Origin: Paraburkholderia dinghuensis
Lineage (GTDB): Bacteria; Pseudomonadota; Gammaproteobacteria; Burkholderiales; Burkholderiaceae
Assembly: GCF_003837865.1 (NCBI RefSeq)
Contig: NZ_RQIS01000006.1
Location: forward strand, 1-63,550
DNA length: 63,550 bases
Direction of reading: 5' to 3'
Shown here: one piece after another, positions 54,608-63,550 of the stretch
How positions within the stretch are numbered: the first letter of the stretch is position 1
Layout: every line of letters begins with the position of its first letter
Program-made: the position numbers and the translations under genes
Notes under the pieces: generated by a model
Database searches by the model: none
Told to the model about the DNA's origin: nothing
The model's input: only the letters and a program-made list of their open reading frames with translations

Positions 54608-55651
54608 ATGCCCACACTGGTGGAAGTCGCGCGGCATGCCGGCGTTACGCCGGCGACCGTATCGAACGTGCTGCGCAATCGCGGACGCGTCGGCGATGCC
54701 ACGCGCGAGCGTGTGCTGGCGGCCATTGCTACGCTGGGGTACACGCCACACCTGAGCGCGCGCGCGCTTGCCGAGGGCCGGGCGCCGACCATCGCGCTGA
54801 TGGTGTCGAGCATCGCGAATCCGTTTTATCCGGAATTCGCACTCGCGGTTGAAAATGCGCTGCGGCGCAGCGGGCAATTCCTCATCATCTGCAACACGGA
54901 TGGCGATCCGCAGACGGGGCGGGCGTATCTTGACCAGATCGCAGGCACGCTCTCGGCCGGTGTGCTCGTGATGAACGCGAATCTCGACTTCGCCGATCTG
55001 CGTGCCACCGAGCGTCGTGGCGCGCCCGTCGTGTTGTGCATGTGGGAGCGGCCGCACGCGGAGCCGGGATTGCCTTGTGTCGCGGTCGATTTCAGACTCG
55101 CGGGCGAACTGGCGGCAGCGCATCTACTGTCGCTTGGGCACCGGCGCATAGGGGTGATCGTGGGGAGCAAACCGTCTGGCATTCATGCCGCGCGTTATGA
55201 GGGCTTTCTCGATGCGATGCGGGCGGCTGCGCTCGACGGTACAGCAGCGCCAGTGCGCTACGCGCGCGACACAACGCAGGGCGGGCACGACGCAGCGCTC
55301 GAATTACTCCAGACGCATCCGGATCTCACCGCGCTCTTCACGACCAACGATCTGCCCGCGCTGGGCGCTATGCAGGCGGCGGCGGATCTGGGCCTCGACG
55401 TGCCACGCCAACTCTCGGTGGTCGGCATTACCGATATCCGGCTCGCGCGCGAATCGCGTCCGGCGCTGACCACCGTGGCAGTGCCCACCGTCGAGGCGGC
55501 GGAGCTTGCGGTTGCGTTGCTGCGGGAACTGATCGAGGCACCGGATGGTGCCGCAGGAGTCGGGCGGGAGTCACGCATGTGCGTCGCGTCGGCGCCGCGA
55601 CTCGTTATACGGGCTTCGACAGGGCCTGTGGCGAGCGGTGCGCTCCGATAA
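54608..55651 (+). CDS. LacI-family transcriptional regulator of the GH42 operon
   Basis: A 347-residue repressor. The helix-turn-helix is T-L-V-E-V-A-R-H-A-G-V-T-P-A-T-V-S-N-V-L-R-N, followed by the hinge L-S-A-R-A-L-A-E-G-R and the periplasmic-binding-protein-like core (I-A-L-M-V-S-S-I-A-N-P-F-Y-P-E). It is divergent from the beta-galactosidase operon, with a matching operator between, so it very likely represses that operon until a galactoside binds. No clear ribosome binding site is seen. Confidence 0.9.
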   Translation: MPTLVEVARHAGVTPATVSNVLRNRGRVGDATRERVLAAIATLGYTPHLSARALAEGRAPTIALMVSSIANPFYPEFALAVENALRRSGQFLIICNTDGDPQTGRAYLDQIAGTLSAGVLVMNANLDFADLRATERRGAPVVLCMWERPHAEPGLPCVAVDFRLAGELAAAHLLSLGHRRIGVIVGSKPSGIHAARYEGFLDAMRAAALDGTAAPVRYARDTTQGGHDAALELLQTHPDLTALFTTNDLPALGAMQAAADLGLDVPRQLSVVGITDIRLARESRPALTTVAVPTVEAAELAVALLRELIEAPDGAAGVGRESRMCVASAPRLVIRASTGPVASGALR

Positions 55652-55710
55652 CGACGCAACCGGATGATGCTCACACTTTCGGGAAATGGCGAAACTCGGT
55701 GGCGAAATGA

Positions 55711-58700
55711 CTAGCTTTTTGAGCCTTCCTGTTTCGCATGCGCCGCTTCGTTAATGGAAGCGTCCGCTAGTTTCAGTTTCTGCAGCCTGCGTATGGCATC
55801 GATTGCCGCTTCCGTGTCGAATCTACCCATCGCCCGCTGAAGCTCATCCCATGACGGGCCGGACAGCGCTACACCGCATTGGCCCGCCAGTTCATCGAAC
55901 AGATCCAGTGCGTCCATGTCGTGAACGGCAAGGTGTGCAACGAGCCGGTCCAGACTTGCCTCGATGTCGATGTTGTTCGTGGCGGTATCGGCGGACAGGT
56001 TTTTTCCAGCGCTAACTTCAGCGTGCCGCGTCAGCCAGTCGTTCTGGGCGTTTAGCGTTGCGTTCAACGTTTTTTCGAACGATAGCCGCGCGTCGCTATT
56101 CGGCACGCTCTCCGAATCGCGGCGCAGCGCGAGTTCAATGCTTTCGCAAATCGACGCCAGCCGCGATGCACCAACGAGGGCTGCAGTGCTCTTGAGTTGA
56201 TGCGCCGCGTCACGAATCGGCGTCGAATTGGTGGGTTGGGTCTCTAGAATTTTTTCCCCGAGAGCAGGAGCGAGCAGGATGAAATCGTGCAGTAACCGCG
56301 CATAGAACACAGCGTCATGGTTCAGACGGGTCAATGCAGCCTGTGCGTCCAGCAAGGGGGCTACTGCTGCTTCGGGAGGGAGCGCGGCAATATCTGTGGC
56401 GGACGGTGCCTGCGCACCTCTTGTGTGCCGCAGGACGATTTTAATCAGCCTGTCGAGATCGAAAGGCTTGCCGATGTGGTCGCTCATACCTGCTTCCAGG
56501 CAGGCCTGCCGGTCGGTTTCCATTGCATTCGCGGTCATGGCGACGATGGGCAGACCTGCATGCTGCGGCTTGCACCGGATGGCCCGGGTTGCCTGCAGCC
56601 CGTCAAGCGTGGGCATGTGAAGATCCATCAGGACGAGGTCGTAGCGATGAGGCTTGGCATCGAGCGCGTCGAGCGCCGCCTGGCCATTCCCGACCACGCT
56701 AACCATGGCGCCTTCTCGCGCCAGCATCCGTAGCGCGACTTCCTGATTGATCGCGTTGTCTTCGACCAGCAGAAGATGCAAGTTAGCCAGACGTTGCACA
56801 GCCGGTGGCGGTTCAAGGCGCGGCAATTCCGGCGTACTGTGCCGCCCCAAGGCTATGCGTACCATCCCCGCCGTTACCGGCTTGCATAGTGTCGATCGCG
56901 GGCCATTCAGACTGCGCGAACTCATCGTCAGCAATATCGGCGGATCATCCTGCAGGGTTGCCAGTCCATCGAGAAACGCCTGTCTTTGCGGAGCATCCTG
57001 ATTCAGAAGAACCAGCTTGGGCTTCGGGTTGAGCGATCCCGCACGAACGGCGGCCTGCATTGAATTCGCATCGGTAAATATCTGCACTTGCCAGCCCATA
57101 CCGGCAAGCATGCGTCTTAGAACCTTGCCCGAGTGAGGATGAGGTTCCAGAAGCCAGGCGGTCGCTCCAGCCTCGACCTCGGGCGACGCTGAAAACGCTG
57201 CTCCATTTGGCTCTACCGGCAGAAGAATCTGGAAGAAAAAACGGCTTCCACGACCGGGTTCGCTATCGAAATCAAGATCACGTCCCGTGCCTGCGTTATC
57301 GAGCATCAACTGAATCAGCCGCTTGCTGATCGTCAGTCCGAGGCCCGTGCCGCCATAACGTCGTGAGGTCGATGCTTCAGCCTGGCTGAAAGCGTTAAAG
57401 ATGCGCGGGCGTTGCTCGGCGCTGATGCCAATGCCCGTGTCTTCCACTGCGAATTCGAGCAATGCACCGCTTTCGTCGAGTTGCAGCATCCGCACACGCA
57501 CCACGACTTCACCACTGTGGGTGAACTTGATCGCGTTGCAGCCGAGGTTCATCAGAACCTGCTTGAGTCTGAGCGCGTCGCCCCTGAGTACCGGCGGAAT
57601 ATCCGGATCGATGTCGTAAATCAACTCCAGATTCCGTTCGCCCAGGCTGCCGGCGAGGATCACGGAAAGCTCCGCCAGCAGGGCATCCAGTTCGAACGGC
57701 TCGATGGACAGCTGCATCTGGTTTGCATCGATCTTCGAGAAATCGAGGATATCGTTCAGGAGCGACAGCAGGGTATGCGCTGCGCTATTCGTCTTGTCGA
57801 GCAGATCCTGCTGCTCGGCGTCGAGCGCGGTATGCCTGAGCAACTGGAGCATGCCGATGATGGCATTCATGGGCGTGCGGATCTCGTGACTCATATTTGC
57901 GAGGAACTGGCTCTTGCTGCGCATGCCCATGTGCGCGGCATCCAGTGCACGATGCATTTCGGTCACGTCGAGGCAGATGCGGATACGCATGCCGTCCTCG
58001 GTCACCGCGCTGATAACGTCGAGCCAGCGGTCGTCGCGCAGATGCTGGTGCACGCTCGAATGCGGACTGCACATTGCCTGAAGCTGGTTGTCCAGCCACT
58101 TTTCCGGATCCTTTTCCGCATCGAGAAAGGCGTTCGCTTCGATGCCGGTACGCAGTACCTCTTCAAATGTGAGACCGGGCACGATCCGGTGTCCCAATGC
58201 TCCCGCAATGGCGCGATATTTTTCGTTGCAGAAGACCAGTTTTTCCTGCGCGTCGTAGAGCGCGAATGCCTCGTCCAGCGCTTCGATTGCCGAGTAGAGC
58301 GTGCGCTCGCTGGCCAGCGCGCGCTGGCGGGTTTCGAGCAGTTCGGTAATGTCCTGCGCTGCGCCGACGAGCCGGTACGGTCGATCGTCGAGGTATTCGA
58401 TTTCTCCTGCGACTCTGAATGCGTGAGTACGGCCGTCCGGTAACGCGATCTGGAGCGTTCGCATGAACGCCTTGCGAGCGGTCGTCGCCTCGCGGATGCA
58501 GGTGTAGAGTTCGCGCCACGCTTCCGGTAGCGCGTGCTCGTCGTCGATATCGGTCTGGCCAGGCAACTGCACCCCGAGGATAGTCAGCGCCTCACGGGAA
58601 AAATTCACACGTGGTGTTCCGAGTTCCGCAGACCAGCCTCCGATGCGCGCGATTCTCCCAGTGCGATCGAGCAGATCCCGATTGAGTTTGAGCGACGTGA

Positions 58701-59535
58701 TGTTCAGGTGGATCGACAAATACTTTTCGGGCAATCCATTGGGGCCGAGCAGCGGCGAGATCGCGACGTGCACCCAGTACAGCGAGCCGTTTTTCGCCCG
58801 GTTGCATACAGTGTTGTTCCAGATCTTGCCTTGCGTGATCGTGCTCCACATCTCCTGCCAGAACTGCGCATCGTGATACCCCGAACTGATTACGCTATGC
58901 GGACGCCCGAGCAGCTCTGTCTGGCTGTAGCCGCTGACCTTGACGAACTCGGTGTTGACGTGCGTAATCCTGCCGTTCAGATCCGTTTCCGACACAATCG
59001 CAAATTGGTCGAGAATGTCGAGCACGGCCTGATGATGACGCAGCAAGCGCTCCGTTTTCTCGCGTTCGCGGCGTTGGCGGTCGATGTCGATCTGCGCCAC
59101 GCCGTGACCGAGGAAGCGGCCGCGGCCATCATGCAGCGGGTGCAATTCGAGGATCATCGTATGCACATCACCGCTCGTTGAGCGAAAGCGAATGTCGGTG
59201 CGTAGTTCTGCGTGGTTGCGCAACGCGGACTCGACAACGGTGAGCATCGCGGGATCGTCGAGTCTGTCGTGCAACATTTCGCAAAACGGGCGGTCTTGCA
59301 GTTCACCGGGCGTGTATCCGGTCAACTCGATATAGGGCTGGTTGGTCGCAACGATCCGGCCTGCAGTGTCGACGACGCAGACTGCATCGTGGTTCAAACG
59401 CCCCGCGCATACCATCCGCATCAGCGCGTCGCGATCGACGGTCAGCCTGCCGGCGTTGCGCCACAGCGCCCATGCGAACAGCAACAGCAGTATCTGCGCA
59501 CCGATCAGCGCGCCCCAGATCGAAGCGGCGGCCAT
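55711..59535 (-). CDS. Large membrane hybrid sensor histidine kinase with Hpt domain
   Basis: A 1274-residue BarA/TorS-like kinase. Order: one N-terminal membrane helix (about 5-25), three or four PAS domains (about 35-530), dimerisation/phosphoacceptor domain with His near 549 in M-S-H-E-I-R-T-P-M-N-A, ATPase domain (N-A-I-K-F-T, G-T-G-L-G-L-T), a first receiver-like domain whose expected Asp is Asn (L-V-L-L-N), a genuine receiver (L-L-V-E-D-N; acceptor in L-M-D-L-H-M-P near 970), and an Hpt domain with A-A-H-Q-L-K-S near 1112. This gives a complete His-Asp-His relay. It starts three bases after the single-domain receiver gene and shares its operon with a chemoreceptor. The output regulator is not in the window. 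Confidence 0.9.
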   Translation of the reverse strand: MAAASIWGALIGAQILLLLFAWALWRNAGRLTVDRDALMRMVCAGRLNHDAVCVVDTAGRIVATNQPYIELTGYTPGELQDRPFCEMLHDRLDDPAMLTVVESALRNHAELRTDIRFRSTSGDVHTMILELHPLHDGRGRFLGHGVAQIDIDRQRREREKTERLLRHHQAVLDILDQFAIVSETDLNGRITHVNTEFVKVSGYSQTELLGRPHSVISSGYHDAQFWQEMWSTITQGKIWNNTVCNRAKNGSLYWVHVAISPLLGPNGLPEKYLSIHLNITSLKLNRDLLDRTGRIARIGGWSAELGTPRVNFSREALTILGVQLPGQTDIDDEHALPEAWRELYTCIREATTARKAFMRTLQIALPDGRTHAFRVAGEIEYLDDRPYRLVGAAQDITELLETRQRALASERTLYSAIEALDEAFALYDAQEKLVFCNEKYRAIAGALGHRIVPGLTFEEVLRTGIEANAFLDAEKDPEKWLDNQLQAMCSPHSSVHQHLRDDRWLDVISAVTEDGMRIRICLDVTEMHRALDAAHMGMRSKSQFLANMSHEIRTPMNAIIGMLQLLRHTALDAEQQDLLDKTNSAAHTLLSLLNDILDFSKIDANQMQLSIEPFELDALLAELSVILAGSLGERNLELIYDIDPDIPPVLRGDALRLKQVLMNLGCNAIKFTHSGEVVVRVRMLQLDESGALLEFAVEDTGIGISAEQRPRIFNAFSQAEASTSRRYGGTGLGLTISKRLIQLMLDNAGTGRDLDFDSEPGRGSRFFFQILLPVEPNGAAFSASPEVEAGATAWLLEPHPHSGKVLRRMLAGMGWQVQIFTDANSMQAAVRAGSLNPKPKLVLLNQDAPQRQAFLDGLATLQDDPPILLTMSSRSLNGPRSTLCKPVTAGMVRIALGRHSTPELPRLEPPPAVQRLANLHLLLVEDNAINQEVALRMLAREGAMVSVVGNGQAALDALDAKPHRYDLVLMDLHMPTLDGLQATRAIRCKPQHAGLPIVAMTANAMETDRQACLEAGMSDHIGKPFDLDRLIKIVLRHTRGAQAPSATDIAALPPEAAVAPLLDAQAALTRLNHDAVFYARLLHDFILLAPALGEKILETQPTNSTPIRDAAHQLKSTAALVGASRLASICESIELALRRDSESVPNSDARLSFEKTLNATLNAQNDWLTRHAEVSAGKNLSADTATNNIDIEASLDRLVAHLAVHDMDALDLFDELAGQCGVALSGPSWDELQRAMGRFDTEAAIDAIRRLQKLKLADASINEAAHAKQEGSKS

Positions 59536-59538
59536 GAA

Positions 59539-59949
59539 TTACAGTCCGGTTGTGCGGGCAATAGCCTGCCTGAGCTGTACGGCCGCCAATGGCTTCTGCA
59601 GAAGCCCATCGGCGCCAAGGGAGGAGAAGTGGCGCAGGGTGTCGTCGTCGCCGTGTCCGGACACCATCAGCACTGGAAGACGTTTGCCGGGCCGCGCGCG
59701 CAGCGCTTTCAACGTGTCCTGCCCGCTCATGCCCGGCATGTTGATGTCCAGCAAGACCAGATCGAACGGCTGCTCGTCGATCAGACGAAGCGCCTTGTGG
59801 CCGTCGCTCGCCAGCGCGCCGCTGTAGCCGAGTTCGCGCAGCAGCCGTGCCGCAAAACGCAGATTCATCGTGTCGTCGTCCACGACCAGCACGCGCTGCG
59901 GACCCGGAGCGCTCGTGCAACCGGTATGGGCGGGATTCCGATCACTCAT
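59539..59949 (-). CDS. Single-domain response regulator (CheY-like)
   Basis: A 136-residue receiver with a 17-residue lead, acidic pocket V-V-D-D-D (residues 22-26), phosphoacceptor Asp68 in L-V-L-L-D-I-N-M-P, and the conserved Lys in L-Q-K-P. No output domain. It is placed between a chemoreceptor and the hybrid kinase (three-base gap to the kinase), so it may be a phosphate sink, a flagellar motor ligand or the relay partner of that kinase. Confidence 0.9.
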   Translation of the reverse strand: MSDRNPAHTGCTSAPGPQRVLVVDDDTMNLRFAARLLRELGYSGALASDGHKALRLIDEQPFDLVLLDINMPGMSGQDTLKALRARPGKRLPVLMVSGHGDDDTLRHFSSLGADGLLQKPLAAVQLRQAIARTTGL

Positions 59950-59961
59950 TGGCGCACGTCG

Positions 59962-62070
59962 TCAGAACGTTTCCCAGTTGTCATCGCCGGCGCTTTGTGT
60001 CGTTGCGACCACGAGTGAAGCGGGTGCGGCGGCTGGGCGCACGGGTTGGGCTGCGTGGACCGAGGCCGGGGCGGTGGTATTCGGCCGGCCGAATTCGATT
60101 TCGAGTGCATGGATGGCCTGGTTGAGTTCCTGACCCGCCCTGTGCAGCGGCTGACCGGTTTCCAGCGTAGCCCCAGCGTCGGCCATGCGGTTCTGATTGA
60201 TCAGTTCGGCAGTGCGACCCACGGCTTCATGGAAAGTCTGGTGCGTCTTCACCAGCTTCGTGAAGGCCGATTTTGATCCCCAGCGTTGTGCGCCGGGACC
60301 CTTCAGCCACTGCCCGAGCGCGCAACAGTCATCGCGCCGGGTCTGCGCCACATCCAGCGTCAGCCCGCGGTTGATCGCATTGCGCAACGTGACGCGCCAC
60401 TGCTGGTGATCCGAAACCGCCTCTTTTGCGTTGAACGTGTCGTTGCTGTCCTCGGCACCATTGCCCGCACGCGAACGCTTGCGCAATTCAACCGCATCCT
60501 CTTCTGCCAGCGTTTTGTCTTTGTCGGTGAGCCGGAAGACTCGAATCGTGTTGTGCACCATCCCGACCTGGCTGCTGAGGGCGCCTGCCGATGCAGCCAG
60601 CTCTTCCACCATCGCGGCATTCTGTTGAGTAATGGTGTCCAGATGCACGACCGCGTCGTTGATCTGGTTGACGCCGATTGCCTGCTCCTTGCTCGCATTG
60701 TTGATCTGCTCGAGCAGGGAGGTCACACGGCCTACCGACTTCATTGCCTCATCCATTCGAGAACGTGCATTGTCGGCACGTTCGCTGCCGCGCTTGACGG
60801 CCTCGGTCGAACTCTGAATCAGTTCCTTGATTTCCTTGGCCGCTGCCGCCGAACGTTGCGCGAGACTCCGCACTTCCGCGGCAACCACCGCAAACCCGCG
60901 TCCCTGTTCACCGGCGCGCGCAGCTTCGACTGCCGCGTTCAGCGCGAGGATATTGGTCTGGAAGGCAATGCCTTCGATTATGCTGATGATGTCCGAGATG
61001 CGCTGCGACGCCCCCGTGATTTCGTGCATCGCTTCGACCACGCCGCGGACCGCCTCGTGACTGTGCTCGGCGATGGTCGACGACTCTCGCGCGACATTTG
61101 CGCCTTCCTCCGCGAGACCGGACGCGTTCTGGATGGTGCTGTTGATCTGGTCCATCGCGGCTGCCGTCTGCTCGAGGCTGCTGGCCTGCGCATCCGTCCG
61201 TGCAGCAAGATCCTCATTGCCCGCCGCTATTTCCTGGGTGCTGCCAAGCAGGTTGGCCACTTCATGTCGGACGTCGCGCACGACGGTACGTACCGAGACG
61301 TTCAACTGAGCCAGCGCAAGCTGGATCTGGGCGAATTCTCCGTGTCCGGTCGCCTGAAAGTAGCGCGTCAGATCGCCACTGGCGAGTAGATTCGCCGTAT
61401 CGAGCACACCGCGCAACGGTTTGATCCCCTTCCGGATCAGGATCGACGCAACGCCGGTTGCGCTGACGAGTGCCGTCAGGGCACTTGCCCACAGTGGCGC
61501 ACCGATAGCGGTGGCGATAACCGGCGCCGCGGCGCCCACACAGACGAGAGCGATGAACTGTCCGCGCATACCAAGCGTGAACAGACGCCGGATGCGGCCT
61601 AAAATATCATTGCGTTGCACGGCTCCACGTTTAAGGACGTGGAGCAGGCGGCCTGCCTCCTGCTCGGCGCGCATTGTCGCGTAGAGCCGTTCAGAGGCCT
61701 GAACTTCCGCATCCAGAGCGCGCGTACGCACCGACAAATATCCGACGATGCGCTCGCCATCGCGCATGGGCGACGCATTGGCCCGCACCCAGTAGTAGTC
61801 GCCATTCTTGCGCCTGTTTTTGACGACCCCGGTCCACGGGTGCCCCGCCTGAATGGTGGCCCACATGTCGCGGAACGCTTCTTCCGGCATGTCCGGATGC
61901 CGTATCAGGTTATGCGGCTGGCCGAGCAATTCGGCCCTGGTATAACCGCTGACCGTGAGGAAATTTGTGTTGCAGTAAGTGATCCGGCCTTTCAGGTCAG
62001 TGATGGATATAAGAGTCTGGTCGGCCGGAAAGGCATAGCCGTTCGCTGTAACAGGTAGGTTGATACGCAT
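59962..62070 (-). CDS. Aer-like chemoreceptor with PAS, CZB domain and C-terminal NWETF
   Basis: A 702-residue methyl-accepting protein. The N-terminal PAS domain ([20 protein letters not shown]) is of the Aer type; two closely spaced membrane helices follow (about 165-205), then HAMP and the signalling hairpin with its tip ([27 protein letters not shown]). After the hairpin is a CZB zinc-binding domain ([21 protein letters not shown]), known in other bacteria to sense hypochlorite or zinc. The last five residues are N-W-E-T-F, identical to the CheR/CheB docking peptide of Tar and Tsr. It is the first gene of an operon with a CheY-like protein and a hybrid kinase. Confidence 0.92.
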   Translation of the reverse strand: MRINLPVTANGYAFPADQTLISITDLKGRITYCNTNFLTVSGYTRAELLGQPHNLIRHPDMPEEAFRDMWATIQAGHPWTGVVKNRRKNGDYYWVRANASPMRDGERIVGYLSVRTRALDAEVQASERLYATMRAEQEAGRLLHVLKRGAVQRNDILGRIRRLFTLGMRGQFIALVCVGAAAPVIATAIGAPLWASALTALVSATGVASILIRKGIKPLRGVLDTANLLASGDLTRYFQATGHGEFAQIQLALAQLNVSVRTVVRDVRHEVANLLGSTQEIAAGNEDLAARTDAQASSLEQTAAAMDQINSTIQNASGLAEEGANVARESSTIAEHSHEAVRGVVEAMHEITGASQRISDIISIIEGIAFQTNILALNAAVEAARAGEQGRGFAVVAAEVRSLAQRSAAAAKEIKELIQSSTEAVKRGSERADNARSRMDEAMKSVGRVTSLLEQINNASKEQAIGVNQINDAVVHLDTITQQNAAMVEELAASAGALSSQVGMVHNTIRVFRLTDKDKTLAEEDAVELRKRSRAGNGAEDSNDTFNAKEAVSDHQQWRVTLRNAINRGLTLDVAQTRRDDCCALGQWLKGPGAQRWGSKSAFTKLVKTHQTFHEAVGRTAELINQNRMADAGATLETGQPLHRAGQELNQAIHALEIEFGRPNTTAPASVHAAQPVRPAAAPASLVVATTQSAGDDNWETF

Positions 62071-62975
62071 CGTGCCGGATTCCCCGTCAGTCGTGTGCCG
62101 AGTTTTGTCTTTTGTCGGCGTATTTTTCCTGAAGAATAAGAATCCGTACGGTGAAAACTTTATCCAATAACAAAGAATGCTTCATTAATGTTATTGAATC
62201 GTTTTCGTGCAGGGCGTGCGACAGATTTACACTTTTCGACACGAGCTATTCGTGGATGCGGGGTGCTAAATAGAATCTTCAGATTATCCGTGCACCTCGT
62301 CGCTGCCACGTGACCGACCGTTCAGGCGGAAATAAACCCGGGTGTTTCTACGAACACTTGTCGTTAGAAACGATGGCGATGAAACGCAAACGGCAAGCAG
62401 CAAACGGTAAATGGCGGGGTTTTATTTGTTTTGATAGCCGCCGGCGGTTTCGTGTGTGGAGGCGATGTGGTGTTCAGTCAAAAACGCCTTCCAGTGCACA
62501 GGATCAGATTGAACGCTAATGGTTGAGAGTCACGCAAACGTTAGCGCGTAATTCGATGATGGCTACGATTTCTTGATTCGCGCATATCGCGTCACGTCTC
62601 TTAAGGAATTAATGAATTTGACACAAATAGCTACTAGCTTGCTGTTTTCCTCGCAGCATTAATGGATAGCTATGCATTCCACGCTTGCGCAATTTCGCGA
62701 TTCGGGTCATTCCGCTAGTGCGCGTAGCGCCGGGGATCTGGCACAAGAGGTTCCAGCCGTCGACGCTGCAGATTCGAACGCCACGGTCATGGAATTTTCT
62801 ACTCGAGACGTGACATGGTCAGTCTGGCGGTAGTCGAAGGTGATCGTCTCGGAGTCGATCTGCAGGAATCACCCGATAGAGGCAGCTAGTTGCCCAACGC
62901 GTACCGTCGCGAGGCGTGTGGGGCGCACGCAAGACTTCGCGCAACGTGTAGCCTGCGCGAAACGCACACACTTCA
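62071..62975. other. AT-rich stretch upstream of the chemoreceptor operon
   Basis: About 900 bp with lower GC than the surroundings. It contains the chemoreceptor promoter and several short frames (for example 62310-62519 plus, a 53-codon frame from 62671 plus, and 62819-63073 minus) that have no ribosome binding site or recognisable domain. It may contain decayed genes; I can support none. Confidence 0.4.
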
Positions 62976-63395
62976 TCAGCCCAAACGGGCAAATCGCGCT
63001 GCGTCCCCTGCCCGGACGTAAGCGTTCTCAGGCGTGTTCGTGCTCGTGCCGGTGTTGTCACGCGATTCAGCAACGGGTGCTGTTCTCACGTCGAACGTTA
63101 CGAGCAGCATTTCAAGCAGCGGGCGGATACGTCCTTCGCCGAGGGAATAGAGGATGGATCTCGATTCCCGGCGCGTCTGGACGAGGCCGGCTTTACGAAG
63201 CTCGGCTAACTGCTGTGAAAGCGCGGGCTGTTTGATGTCCAACTGTTCCTCGAGTTGACCCACCGATCGCTCGCCCTGCGCGATCTGGCACAGCAACTGA
63301 AGCCGGTTTGCATTTCCCAGCAAACGCATCAGCTCAGCGGCTTCGCCCGTGTGTTTCTTTAGCACCTCGAAGTCTTCGGGTGTCGTTCTCATCAC
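62976..63395 (-). CDS. ArsR-family transcriptional regulator
   Basis: A 139-residue winged-helix protein. The core A-A-E-L-M-R-L-L-G-N-A-N-R-L-Q-L-L-C-Q-I-A-Q-G-E-R-S-V, then L-D-I-K-Q-P-A-L-S-Q-Q-L and T-R-R-E-S-R-S-I-L-Y-S-L, resembles the BigR/SqrR group that senses sulfide or persulfide. The paired cysteines of that group are not evident: only one Cys, in L-L-C-Q-I, is seen. The last 35 residues extend beyond the usual end and look unstructured, so the 3' end may be altered. The regulated genes are not visible in the window. Confidence 0.8.
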   Translation of the reverse strand: MMRTTPEDFEVLKKHTGEAAELMRLLGNANRLQLLCQIAQGERSVGQLEEQLDIKQPALSQQLAELRKAGLVQTRRESRSILYSLGEGRIRPLLEMLLVTFDVRTAPVAESRDNTGTSTNTPENAYVRAGDAARFARLG

Positions 63396-63516
63396 GATTT
63401 CAACTCGCGAAAATACCAGGTCGCACCGTCTTGCCCGCTTTGAATCGCGGCGTCGAGCGAAGTCGTGTATTGACCCAGTGAAAACCTGCTCAAGTCATAA
63501 TTGAAGGAACGTGGCG
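63396..63516. other. Region between the ArsR gene and an IS3-type orfA
   Basis: About 120 bp containing the divergent starts of the ArsR gene and the partial transposase gene. The left end of the insertion sequence must lie here, but I could not place it. Confidence 0.35.
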
Positions 63517-63550
63517 ATGAGCGTGAAGATGGAAGAAGACATCAAGCGAT
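63517..63550 (+). CDS. IS3-family transposase OrfA, N-terminal fragment (cut by window edge)
   Basis: ATG 63517 follows GAAGGAAC and opens M-S-V-K-M-E-E-D-I-K-R. This is the start of a well-known group of IS3-type OrfA proteins (continuing W-T-A-x-R-K in relatives). Only 11 codons are in the window, so identity rests on this start motif alone. Confidence 0.55.
   Translation, partial: MSVKMEEDIKR

Noticed and set aside
62120..62165. TAAAGTTT on the minus strand before the chemoreceptor, resembling a flagellar sigma-28 -35 box
   Set aside because: No matching GCCGATAA-type -10 is found at the required spacing; a GCCGACAA farther on is too distant.
62671..62832. 53-codon plus-strand frame in the AT-rich stretch
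   Set aside because: No ribosome binding site and no recognisable domain beyond a vague CBS-like phrase.

Overview
The window is high-GC DNA whose gene content (PQQ alcohol dehydrogenase, large NAD-glutamate dehydrogenase, ssu sulfonate genes, MHS transporter, many LysR, MarR and LacI regulators) suggests a Burkholderiaceae chromosome or megaplasmid, most likely Paraburkholderia or a relative. This is inferred from protein style; no rRNA, tRNA, replication or other placing marker is present. The layout looks like a secondary-replicon mosaic of metabolic cassettes separated by insertion-sequence debris.

Region by region. 1-406: the 3' end of an IS30-family element inserted into an IS3-family orfA. 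1113-3302: a Tat-exported GH28 polygalacturonase. 3617-8052: two membrane c-di-GMP enzymes, one EAL phosphodiesterase with a degenerate GGDEF and one GGDEF cyclase with an I-site. 8203-9513: two small secreted proteins and a LysR gene fragment. 9611-11390: a MarR regulator, its probable operator and an MFS exporter. 11563-14308: a PEP mutase/isocitrate lyase-family enzyme and an MHS transporter. 14635-20073: a periplasmic quinoprotein respiratory module (beta-propeller, PQQ alcohol dehydrogenase, cytochrome c4, ankyrin protein, convergent cytochrome b561). 20235-23585: a universal stress protein, a small membrane protein, a CynR-like regulator and an HPP/CBS membrane protein. 23625-29351: a DsbA-family oxidoreductase and the large NAD-glutamate dehydrogenase. 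29824-31521: small proteins and a PilZ protein.

31.5-35 kb is accessory: an internally deleted IS630-like element with 63-bp inverted ends, next to a 790-residue protein ending in seven near-identical 43-residue repeats. 35179-39935 is a ribose-type ABC importer. 40331-40855 is an AT-rich orphan cytochrome b561 beside a third, diverged copy of the IS630-linked repeat. 41284-47572 is the ssuDCBEA sulfonate operon followed, beyond a terminator, by an O-acetylhomoserine sulfhydrylase; together they release sulfite from sulfonates and feed sulfide into amino acids. 48009-55651 is a LacI-controlled beta-galactoside uptake and hydrolysis operon (MalK-type ATPase, GH42 enzyme, binding protein, two permeases). 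55711-62070 is a signalling operon: an Aer-like chemoreceptor with a zinc-binding CZB domain and a C-terminal NWETF pentapeptide, a CheY-like receiver, and a large hybrid kinase. The right edge has an ArsR regulator and the start of another IS3-type orfA.

No CRISPR array, prophage or recognisable anti-phage system was found. The least explained parts are the repeat protein at 32685-35057 with its flanking element, the CZB/NWETF chemoreceptor operon, and the quinoprotein dehydrogenase carrying a lanthanide-type Asp-x-Asp motif.
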